Shown here piece after piece: positions 33,327 through 43,571 of a stretch of DNA of 64,000 bases (positions are counted from its first letter, which is position 1; each line of letters opens with the position of its first letter). Below the pieces are notes generated by a model. That model did no database searches, was not told where the DNA came from, and saw only the letters and a list, made by a program, of their open reading frames with translations. Origin of the DNA: Marvania coccoides (taxonomy: Eukaryota > Chlorophyta > Trebouxiophyceae > Chlorellales > Chlorellaceae); NCBI GenBank assembly GCA_963854735.1, contig OY978104.1, positions 1,054,001 through 1,118,000 on the forward strand, given 5' to 3'. The position numbers were made by a program, and so were the translations under genes.

Positions 33327-34772
33327 CCCAGTTGTTGTGACGACTGTAGTTAAATATTTATTTAATGTAAATGATATCGCAGCGGTTAGAGGCTTTAAAT
33401 TCTACTCGACACGAGTAAGCGACATAATACGACGATTTTTTTCGACGACGTGAAGTCTGACGGAGAGAAGCTGCAATCCGGATACGACACCAAAAATAAT
33501 AAAAGACGGCGTTCAATGCAGTTGAACTATGTGAGCGTGAAAAGTAGAGATTACTTATTGAATTATTTGGTGATGAAAAACTGGCAGATTGGTTTGAATC
33601 CCCAAAATTCGCATGCTCGCCCCGCACCTACGGGGTATTCGCCGCCCCGCTTTAATTCCAAAATAGGCTTGCGTGCAATGTGCAACGGATTCATGGTCTC
33701 GAGCGGAATTTAACTTCAGAAAGAAAATCAACCGCAATTTCAAAATTGCAAAAAATGAAAATTTTGGAGCGCGGAAATTTTAAATACGTAGCGGCATCCT
33801 TCTATGCATCATTAAGTTCATGGTTGCGGTGGGCAGCTAAAAATAAATAGATTAGCAGCAATGAAGCTGCTGAAATCAAATGCTTTGGAGCTTGCAGCCC
33901 TGAAAAAAGTACTGCGATTGGAGAGAGGGAGTAATATCAAAGAAATGAAAATATTTGGCAAAAAGCAACTTGCCAAGAGCAACTTGCCTAGAAGGAGAGA
34001 AGCGACACCAAAAATACCTCACCATGAGATTTTGGTCGGCATTGCACTAGCAGGCATAGCTCTTGTGTCCAACATGCAGCAGAGGTTGGTGCCAAAATCA
34101 ATATGCACCATAGGCCAAATCATCGCCGCCGTAAGCCAGCAGATGCCACGGTGGAAAACAGTGCATACTGTGCGTTGCGAGTGCATTGTGGCCCCGCTCC
34201 TCAAATGAAATTGAGAATGATTGAATACCAAAACGGAGGAACTTTAAAAGGTACCGACCTCTCCGGAAGCTCGACATACAATTTCTAGTTTACAATTAAA
34301 CAATAAATCGCGCGCGCAAATTTAAACCCTCTATTGGCGATCGGTTTGCAGAGAAAGAAGCAGTCTTCGTGCGATTCTCAAGCATTTTGCACTCGCTGGC
34401 CAGGAATATAGTAGCATGCTGTACCTCCTCTCGCAACAAATGTTTCTCAGTCTGGGGAAAAAATCTTCTGAACTCCATTTTTGACAAATTTGCGGCTGTA
34501 TTTCGCCATTCCGCCCTTGCTGAACGCCTTGTACCGCCTGCAGAACCACTATAGCCATCAATAAATAGAAAAAAGCGCGCTCTTCATTCAGGTTTCTCGG
34601 GGTTTTTCCTTGTGTGTCTCTTTCTTTTCTGTGTGCCTTCTGACCCCTCTGTCCTAGGCGTGAGCCAGCCATCCCGACATATTGCATTGCAAACTAATTC
34701 GGCCAACGCTGCCGGACGACACTGCACCTATACTTTGACATTTCAAAGTGTCAGGGACAGGTGTTTTCATCC
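33327..34772. promoter_or_regulatory. 1.45-kb spacer between head-to-head collagen-like genes
   Basis: It is AT-rich with no convincing exon. Because it separates two divergent paralogues it may hold shared control elements. A small hairpin (CCCCGCACCTACGGGG) occurs around 33619-33634. No specific binding site can be named. Confidence 0.35.
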
Positions 34773-37700
34773 ATGATGTTGGCGCGTGGGCATAGGAGCC
34801 TCGCGTCCTGTGTTCTAGCGCTGCTTGTTCTCTCCGTTCATGGTGAGCCGCTGCTGCATTTGCAGGAGAGCCACGCGCTGTATTTGCAGACTGTGATGGA
34901 TCCAAATATATGCGAATTATATCGCTCAGAGTTCTTCAGCCTGCCGGCTTTGATCACATGTTTTTTATGTGACACCCTTCATATTTTCTGCTTTTGCAGT
35001 GGCTGCCGCTAAGAAAACCAGCAGGCGAGGCCTGATTGAAGGATTAGTGGGACCGACGGGACCCACGGTGTGTAGTTTTCCCTGAAAAATGCCTGTTCAC
35101 CGCATCATTTGCTAACCTATCTATCTAATCCTTCAATTGCTACAGGGACCTCGGGGAAAACGAGGACCTACTGGAGCCACCGTGAGTCATGCATTTTGCA
35201 TTTCGCATTTATATTATATCAAATTAAATATCTGGCCTCCGAATTGCCTGCAACGTTCGCTAACCTAATTACTTTTAACTTCAAATGTTCCAGGGAACGG
35301 CCGGCTTCGACGGGTGGGTGCCTAGATAAAATAAACGAGGCTACATAAGTGCATTATTAAAAGCCACCAAGGAATCGGAAACAGCTGCCTATGCCGTGGA
35401 AAGCATCGACGTCCGCCCTGCAGCTTGAGAAATCTCACCATTCTCAATTAATTGATGTGCAGATATGATGGAGAACGCGGCCCGACGGGCCCCAAGGGTG
35501 CCACTGGACCCAAGGTAGGTTTTTCAGTGCATTCAAAGTTTGTGCCTGCTTGCGTAGCGTTTAATCTTTTCCACGCTTTTGGACCGGAACTGGGGAAATC
35601 CTTGTTGTGTCGATTCACGCTGTATATAAAATACAAAAATAAGGGTCTGCTGAGGGGAGAACTATGTACTTCATGTCAAAACTTCCACTCTAAAACATTT
35701 CCTGATGCCGCAATCTCAATCCTATTGTTTTCTCTCTTTCTGCAGGGCGACAACGGCTTTGACGGCTTTGATGGTGAACCTGGGCCCACTGGGTACGTAT
35801 AGTGCAGACGAAACATTTTTTGGGGGCCATGCTACTGCAATTTGCTGGATAAAAACAACTCCCGCCAAAACAGAACAATTTACTGAATTCTCACATTCTC
35901 CTCTCTCACGCCCCTTTTTTTTGCAGTCCTCCTGGAGAGCCTGTAAGAGAAAACCTCTATATTTATTATTACCCCAGCATTGTAACTATTTTTGTTGCTT
36001 TTCCAGCTTGCGCACATTCGTCTACAATGCTGACTCAATTTTGATTTTCACTCTCTTCCTTCTTAATTAAAAAATAAATAGGGGTGGGATGGATGGGGTA
36101 AGTGAAAGCTTGATATTTGCAGCTTCCTTTTGCTGATGCTTGCGCTTTCCCTCAGTCGGAAAATCACTTATTGTTTCTAATTGCATTCCTGTTTTACCCA
36201 CGCAGATGGTGTAACTGGACCTACTGGTAGGCCTATCGAATATTTTAGGCTGTGCAACTTATTTTTGCATTCCTGAATTAATTTTGTATTCGTCACATTG
36301 AGACTTGAATTGCGTCAAATTCACAAGTGAAAGTGCCTCGCTTAATTTCTAATATATTACTCTTCTTTTATGCAGGCCCTCCTGTGAGATAATTTTACTT
36401 TCTTTTCTTATGAACTACTTGTCTAATTGCTTCGATCCCTGGATTTTGCTGGCGCCTTCGAGGCCAAGGTAGCTCACATAACATTGTCTTATTTTCTGTT
36501 TTTCTTCCTATTATCTAGGGACCCCAAGGAGAGGACGGCTGGGATGGATGGGGTAAGAACGATTTTCTATTTTGTGATGAAGGGATTTTCCTTTGCTGAA
36601 AGTTTTCGATGCTCTAAGAACTTATATCGTGTCTGCTCATCACTAACCAATTTTTCATCGTTGCAGATGGCACGCCCGGCCCCACCGGCCCTGCAGGTCC
36701 TCCTGGAGAAGCTGGTAAGTGCTTGTGGAACAAACAAAAATGAAACACTGAACAATCATTAAGGACGTGGTACCCAAGCCCACAAGTATTCTAGAAAGCC
36801 ACGTATACTAACTTTTTTCTTTTGCTTTCTTCTTTCTCTTCTTGCAGGATGGGATGGATGGGGTAAGTTGCAGCTGATTAACAACATTATTATTTGGTTG
36901 ATAACGCATGTGTAATTTCTCTGTAATTTCCATCGAAAACTCATCTCTAAACACTTGACCTGATATTTTTTCAACGCAGATGGCGCGCCAGGTAAGTATT
37001 TTTCGGTTTTTTTTGCTCCTTTTTATTTATGTACAGGGCGACAGCTCGGGTACGCCCCCTCATTCTCATTATCTTCTCATTCCTCTCTTCCCTTCCTTCA
37101 TTCCTCTTCTTTTGCGACCCCCAATAATATCAGGACCTCCTGGTAAGTTTCTGTCAATATTTCTTTGCCATTCATAGCTTTGTGCATCGTCTCATGCTAA
37201 ATTCTTTTTCCATCTTTCTTCGCGTACCCCTGCTAATTTCAGGACCTGCTGGTGAGTGATGTATCCTGTCATTATGCTTCATGTTAAGCTCAATACTCAG
37301 TTGTGCCATTTATGCCCGTATTTTTACCTTCCTTTTTTAACAATACTTCCAGGCCCTGCCGGAAAAGCTGGGGCACCCGGCGCTAACGGTACCAACGGCA
37401 AAAACGGCGCAACAGGGTGAGTCACGAAATCTGCATACTAAATACAGATATTTATCAGCATTACACTATGTTGCGATACCCATTATGGGGCGGCCCTCTG
37501 ATTCCTATATTTTTTTTCTCGTTCGGCTCCCTTATAGACCCGCTGGCCCGCCTGGACCCCCTGGTGGCACTGGATTCGCAAGGGTAAGCTTTTATGAGTT
37601 CAAAATATAACCTATCACCCTGCGATTAACACTGCAGCCGCTCACCAATAAATTTTCAACCCCTCTTCAATTGTGCAGCTCAAGCTCGATGCACGGATCT

Positions 37701-37849
37701 ATAACTGCGCCTACATTGCATCCGAAGACATGCTGTGAGTTTCATGCGTCTGGTTCAATCCTGCCAGCTTCTCTCAATGATTTCCTGCCATTGTGACAAC
37801 CCAACTTTTGTGCGCTTTCTTTTGCAGGGACTGCCAGCGCGAGTATTAG
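34773..37849 (+). CDS. Secreted collagen-like protein with 20 exons (222 aa)
   Basis: Exons: 34773-34842, 35000-35067, 35146-35181, 35294-35313, 35463-35514, 35746-35792, 35927-35942, 36082-36097, 36206-36226, 36376-36383, 36519-36552, 36667-36714, 36848-36862, 36980-36991, 37134-37142, 37243-37251, 37353-37416, 37538-37583, 37679-37734 and 37828-37849. They total 669 nt and all phases agree. A signal peptide (ASCVLALLVLSVHVAAA) and basic KKTSRR are followed by about 52 perfect Gly-X-Y triplets. These include GPTGPTGPRGKR and three GWDGWDG blocks, and the tract ends GPPGPPGGTGFAR. The C-terminal LKLDARIYNCAYIASEDMLDCQREY shares spacing with the paralogue (FxRLxL...YxC...MxC). Ten exons are 21 nt or shorter. 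It is probably a trimeric extracellular protein. The exon map rests on splice consensus and triplet continuity. Confidence 0.8.
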
Positions 37850-38160
37850 GTACTGTCTATTATTATTTTTGTTTCAAGCAAAACAGCCTAATTTTCTTTC
37901 TTTCCAAGTACCTGGGGGTGTTGAGTCATCGATACCTCTGTTTGACGAATTGACGACACACCCAAGCTGCTGTTTCAACCCTCCAAAAAACCCGCTAGAA
38001 CCATCATTCAGTTATGCCTAATTTATAGCGCTATGCGTTTTCTTTCATCAATTGCTCGTGTGAATACAGGGAGATACAGTCCCTGCACGCCTTTTCTTTG
38101 TGATAAACATAAATACTCTTTAAGCGTTTTACACGGACACATCAATATTGGAGCAGTCTC
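37850..38160. other. Short spacer after the long collagen-like gene
   Basis: I see no exon in this stretch. It lies between two converging transcription units. Confidence 0.35.
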
Positions 38161-39011
38161 TTACGGTTTGGAAAGCTGTGCCGCTGCCGCTGCAGCCCTC
38201 ACCGCCCCATTCTTTGGCGGCTTGGGGTGCGTTATCTTGTGCGAGCGGTGCTTCACTGCCTCCCTGCATTCGAAGAAAATATAATATAATTAATCATTTT
38301 AGTCTTTCTTCTACAAATCTCCCCCCAATTTTTTTTTATACACATTTCTCGCCTGTCCATCACCGGGCGATCATCCTCGTCTGAGCTCTCCAGCGCAAAG
38401 GGATCGCTGCGCTGGGGTTCAGGCTCCACAGTGGACCCCACCAGACGCTGGATGTAGCGCTCTGCAACTTCTGCAGCTTGCTGCGTCTGCTGCCAGCAGT
38501 CGCAGGCCTCCTCCGCTCCCGCCGCCTCTGCGCCAGCTGGGCTGCCGAGCTTCGCCTTCAAAGACTGCTGCTCACCCGCGACTGTGACCTCCACCCACGC
38601 CGGGCCAGACAGCGTGCTGCGCTTGAACTTCTGCGCCTGCTGCGCCTGCGGAGACGCCACCATGGCCTTGAATGGCCTGGGCGAAAATACGCTTTCCGCA
38701 GCCTGCGCCTCTTGCTGGCTGCCCATTTCAAAACGCACCGCAGGAATGAGCATCTGCACCCTCGGCTGGGCCCCCACGAGCGTAAGCAGCCGCTCCACCC
38801 GCCGAGAAGTGTCGCTCGCCAGCGTCTGCAGGTCCGACGGGGGCTCCCTTTCATCCTCATCAAAACCAGCCGCGAGTGCCACCAGCAGTTGCTCCTCTTG
38901 CAGGGAGGTGGCGGACTGCAGCGCAGGGTCTCTTGGGTTCAGTGGCATGGCGATAGACCCTCGTCTCTGCCCGCCGAATCCTCGCACCGCCGCCAGGTGC
39001 ACGGCGCTCAT
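38161..39011 (-). CDS. Ala/Gln-rich protein of unknown function, ATG overlapping the upstream stop
   Basis: Exons are 39011-38353 and 38263-38161, giving 253 aa. The intron uses a GC donor (CAG|GCGAGA); with it the frame continues as VMDREAVKHRSHKITHPKPPKNG and ends at TAA, whereas read-through gives an unlikely AT-rich tail. The start codon shares bases with the stop of the preceding coiled-coil ORF (sequence ATGA). No domain is recognised. It has acidic DEDEREPPSD and SSDEDD stretches and amphipathic helices (RRVERLLTLVG). It may be a second cistron, or the C-terminal part of the coiled-coil protein if an unseen splice or assembly error shifts the frame. Confidence 0.5.
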
Positions 39012-40813
39012 TCTGTGGCCGCGATCACGCTGGCGCGGCGCACAGACGATCGGCTCCCCTGCCGGGCGGGCGTGAGGATGCCAGAACTGTCCCGCTGCTG
39101 CGCTTGCGCTTGCTCCTGCTGCAGTTGCAGCTCCAGCGCCAGCGCCTTATCCCACCTCTGCCCCGGCGCGGCGTCCTCCGCCGCCTCCAACCGCGATTTG
39201 ATGGTGGCCAAGCTGAGCTCCAGAGAGGCGCGCAGCGCTTCCAGCCGCCTCAGCCGGTTTTGGGCAGCGGCAGAGTCTGCAGAAGGTGCTGAGGAAGCCC
39301 CGCTGATTTTGAGAGCATCTTCGCCTGCATGGAACCCAACATTTTTTTCTGCGCCATCGGGAGCTGAAGTTTCAGCAGCAGGGTGGCTATGGCCAATGGA
39401 CGTTGCCTGCTGCAGGGCCTCTTCGTGTTGTTCTCCCCGCAGGCGGATCTCTCGCTGCCGGGTGAGCGTCAGCAGGCCCTGCAGGGCCGCGGAACGCTCT
39501 CGAAGGTCTGCAAAAAAGTGAGGGGAAGCGGTTGGTTTACTACTCATGAAAATCCTCGAACGCAAACTGAATAATGGCGTTTACCTTGCCAGGCTGCAAT
39601 GACCTGCGCAGGGGTGGCCGCGCCGCCCGCCTCCGCCTGCAGATGCACCCAGGCCGCTTCCGCCGCCTGCAGTTTCGCCAGCACGACAGGATTGTTCTCT
39701 TCTGAAGCCGCAGCGTCCAGCCGCAGCCGAGCCACCTCCAGGGCCGCCGCAGCTGCAGCCGCCTCGCGGGCGACGCGCTCCGCCTCTTGCGCCCGTTCCT
39801 CCGCTTCTTCCGCCAGCCGGCGCTCCACCGCAGCCACCTCCCTTCGCCGGTCTCTCAGCCTCCGCTGCCAGCTGGCCCGAGCGTCGTCAAATTGCCCCAC
39901 AGCCTTGGCCAGCTCGCGCTCCGCAGCCTCCTTGGCGGCGTGCAGCTCGTGAAAGTGCTCGGTGAGCACGTGCAGGTCGTCTTCTGCTGCTTCGCCTGCT
40001 TCGCGGGCCACCTGCATCCTGTGCTTGGCGGCATTGCGATCCCGAGTGGTGCGGTCGGCCAACAGCTGATACTGCACGGTGCGGGCCTTGAACTCTTCGG
40101 TGGCGGCATCCAGCTCGGTGAGGACACCCTCCAGGCGGGTGGCAGTGGCCTCCACTGGGCCACCGCCCTGCTGGGGCAGCAGCAGCTCGCAGTCGCGGCT
40201 CTCGAGGCTCAAAGCCTCTACCCTGCATATTTAAAGCAAATTTCAATTTGAAGCTGTAATAATACGTATTAAATTTGTACGTTTTCAGGTATGAAAGCGA
40301 AAGTAAAGAAAATCCCTTCTTACGTCTGCTCCAGCTCGAAGTTCTTTTCGCGCAACTCGTTGACGGTCAGCAGCTTTTGGGCGAGGGAGTCCCGCAGCGC
40401 TTGAATGTCGCGCGCCTGCAGGCTGGTGGTGCCGCTGCCTTCGGCCACTCGGGCCTCAGCCAGCGACTGCAGCAGCGCAGTCCGCTCCCGCTTCACCCGC
40501 CGCAGCTCGTCCTTCAGCCTCCTCTCCTCCCGTTCTTCTTCATCGCTGTCGTACCCAGCGGCAGGGGCGGCACGTTGCTTGGCGGAGTTGCTGCGAGCAT
40601 CGGCGACGCCGTGGCGCGGACCCGCCTGCGCATCGTTGTCAGGCTGAAGGTACCTCCTGAGCTCCGGGAGCGCCTGTGTGGTTCAAGCGGGGGTCTAAGT
40701 GTCAAAACTGGCTTGGAATAGAGAAAACAGTCTCCAGCTCTGACCTGCTGCAGCTCGGCCTTGGCTTTCAGCTTGGGGAGGACCAGCGCTGTGCGCCGGT
40801 ATGACGAATCCAT
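39008..40813 (-). CDS. Long coiled-coil protein (possible ODAD3/CCDC151-like ciliary factor)
   Basis: Exons are 40813-40745, 40673-40324, 40222-39585 and 39507-39008, giving 518 aa. Residues about 65-140 (YDSDEEEREERRLKDELRRV...LAQKLLTVNELREKNFELEQ) and 165-350 (ATRLEGVLTELDAATEEFKARTVQYQLLADR...RRLRDRRREVAAVERRLAEEAEERAQEAERVAREAA) are heptad-rich coiled coils. The TVQYQLLADRTTRDRNAAKHRM segment loosely recalls outer-dynein-arm docking proteins such as CCDC151, where a TYxxM motif recurs. That assignment is weak. It stops at a TGA that overlaps the next ATG. It is divergent from the RS/RGG gene. Confidence 0.55.
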
Positions 40814-41206
40814 GGAATAAAAATATCTAAAACTGACGGTATTAGCCTCAAATTAGCCAGATTTCACTCGAATAAAAAAAAAACGAATTTGAAGATGACT
40901 TTGACCAGGCGAGTGTTCGCATTCTTGGCACTCTTAATGACCCCAAAACTCGACAAAAATCATGCCATGCGGACAGTTGACATAGTCATGGCGTCCGAAA
41001 AGCCTCATGTCGAATGTTGAGCGAAAATCGGCGTCGGTCAATAATCTTTTTGAGAAAAAAAAAAGGGCGGGGAAAAATGGTGTTTGCAAGAGGCGGCGCA
41101 GCATTCCCACTCCCCTACCATTAAAAAAAAAACAAATATTATTTTCGTCGAAGAACGCATCCGCTACGACCGCCAACACCCGCGTCTGCAGCAACAGAAA
41201 CTAAAA
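40814..41206. promoter_or_regulatory. Divergent spacer between coiled-coil and RS/RGG genes
   Basis: This 393-bp AT-rich spacer lies between two divergent start codons and should hold both promoters. No specific motif is evident. Confidence 0.35.
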
Positions 41207-43142
41207 ATGTCTGACGCCGATTCTCCGCGCCGTGGGTGAGTGATGATCGTTTTTTTTTTTTATACCACCTTGGTTCGACTTGCAAAAATATCCGCAGCCG
41301 AAATAAGCGCCTCTGCGTGCTATCACCTGGTGATTGTTCGAGATGCATCTTCTTCTCACGGCCTTTACTTCTCCTCTTCTTTCCCTCCCCACCCGCAGAT
41401 CCGACCGATCCCGCAGCCCGAGCCCCGTCCGCGACGACGAACGCCGTCGTAGCCTGTCCCGAAGCCGCTCTCGTGGGTTCCCCATTTCCTTTTGTCCCAG
41501 CTGTTTTCCCATTTGTCCCCCTTTGCGGCCTTCCTGCCTGCCCTTGCTGCCTGCTTGCCCCCCGCCCTTCGACGGTGCCGCGCCAACATCTCGCTGCTTG
41601 ATCGCCGCTGTTCGGCCAAGTCTTCCTTCTACTTTTTCTTCGATTGGTGTTTCCCCGCTGATTATCGTTTCTACCCTCCCCCCATTGCCTGCTGGTGGCT
41701 GCCGCTGTTCCCTGCGCTTCCCACTCACATTTTCACGGGCATGGGCGGACGTTTCCCCGCTTTTTATTCTTTAGTCAACACCATTTTTTATGTCGCAATA
41801 TTTTTCTTCCGCTGGCGCGGCACAACAAACCGTTTTCCAAATTAATTTCCGGGCCGGGCAACGGGCCGCAGCTTAGGGTTCTTCCCTCTGTGCACTCCAA
41901 ACTCACTATCCATCCCTCTGTTTCCCTCCTCCGCCTTTTTCTTTTATTTTTCGCAGGTTCTCCCGATGCGCGTCGGCGCAGCGTGTCGCGCTCCCGCTCC
42001 CGCTCCCCCGCGCGCGGCGGCGGCCGCTCCCGCAGCCCAGGAGGCCCCCCCGTCGGCTGGCGCGACGCCCTGGAGCGCATCTACGCGCGTGGGGAGATTC
42101 GAAAGGGCGACCTGGACGATGAAGTGCTTTCTTCCCTGGAGGCCATGGCCGACGACGAGGCCAACTGCGTGGTGGGCCGCATCGGGGAGACCGACATCTC
42201 CCGCGTGCGCAACCTCAGCCGCTTCGTTTCCGGGATCATTCGCAGGGTGAAGCAGGACGGGCCCGACCGCGGAGAGGCCAACCTGGACTCCCTGCCCAAG
42301 CCCATCTCCAAGCGCCTTCAAGAGCTCGTCGACGACGTACGTTTGCCTATTTCATTATTTTTTGCCGTTTCAAATTTAAAGAAACCCTGCGTTTTGCTTT
42401 CTTTCTTTCTGGATTAGTACATGACCACGTATGGATGATAGGTATGATACGCTCAATTTGCTCATTTTTTCGCATTTGTTTTTTGTGCAGGGCAAGTTCG
42501 AGCAGCGTGACCTGGACCAGCGCCTGGTGCGCGCCCTGGGCGACCTGTCTGAGCGCAACGCAGAGGAGGCACTGCGTCGCTACTCACAGTCGGCCGACGG
42601 CAGCATCCGCAGCCGCCAGGGATTCCTCATGGGCATCATCAAGCGCATCAACGAGGAGGAGCGTGGTGGCGGCGGCGGCGGCGGTGGTGGCGGTGGATAC
42701 AGGTAGGCCACGAAAAGTTTGCAATTTATTCATATACAATTTTTGCATTTTTTTTTTATACTTTTCAGCGGGTCAGTCTGCTTACTACTTGCGTTGTTAA
42801 ATCACGAATGCACAACACGCGAGTCTGTGTTGCGAGACTTCCCCCCTTTTTAAAGCGCGAATTATATCATTTGTCAATCGCAGGGGCGGAGGAGGCGGAG
42901 GCGATCGCTATGGCGGCGATCGCTATGGCGGCGGCGGTGGCGGTGACCGGTACGGAGGCGGTGGAGGTGACCGATATGGAGGCGGTGGCTACGGCGGCGG
43001 AGGCGGAGGCGGATACGGCCGCGATGACAGGGGCTACAGCGGCGGCGGTGGCGGCTCCAGCTATGGAGGATACGGAGGGCGGGATGATCGCTACGGCAGG
43101 GAGGACCGTGGAGGACACGGTGGCTACGACCGCCGTTACTGA
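41207..43142 (+). CDS. RS/RGG RNA-binding protein with two hnRNP-Q-type acidic (NURR) domains
   Basis: Exons are 41207-41235, 41399-41472, 41957-42336, 42491-42702 and 42884-43142, giving 317 aa. The N-terminus is Arg-Ser rich (SDRSRSPSPVRDDERRRSLS, then SVSRSRSRSPARGGGRSRSP). Two consecutive helical domains follow: LERIYARGEIRKGDLDDEVL...VRNLSRFVSGIIRRV and LQELVDDGKFEQRDLDQRLV...RSRQGFLMGIIKRI. Both match the SDLDERAIEAL...VQNKSAFLCGVM pattern of the acidic N-terminal domain of SYNCRIP/hnRNP Q/R. The C-terminus is about 90 residues of GGGGDRYGG/YGG repeats. No RRM is present. A splicing or mRNP role is inferred. Intron 2 (41473-41956) is the longest in the gene, and alternative splicing there is possible. 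Confidence 0.78.
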
Positions 43143-43571
43143 AGATAGACGCGGAGGGTAGGGGTGGAAAGAAGAATGGATTTTTAGCGGTTTCTACGCT
43201 TTCTCGACACAAATGATGATGCCTTTGTTTTTTCTTTCTTGCATTTCTTTCACTGTGATTTTGAGTGCTTTGCTTTGCCAATTTAAATGCTTTGTGTAAT
43301 TATACAGCGCTTTGAAAGAGAGAGAGAGGGGAAGGCCGCGGCCCGCCGCCTTCTTCACAGCGGAAGTTGCGCTTTGTGCTGGGCAACTCACTCCGCATTT
43401 GCTGCAGCCCCGTCAGCGTGGAGACAGCACTCATAGCGACCGAGCTGCCACCATTCTGAGCGGCCTAGCAACAGCCCTTCCAACAGAGCGACCCGAGGAG
43501 GTGAAGTCGAAAAATATCTGGATAACGTGCCTAGCTATTTTCAAAATTTAAAAATAAAATTTCCTTTAAAA
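43143..43571. other. Spacer or 5' UTR before the acyl-activating enzyme
   Basis: Part of this region (43330-43505) is GC-rich like transcribed sequence, perhaps a 5' UTR, but I find no supported exon. Confidence 0.35.

Noticed and set aside
37037..37050. Candidate collagen exon GGCGACAGCTCGG between AG and GT
   Set aside because: Including it breaks both phase and Gly-X-Y register, whereas skipping it preserves them.
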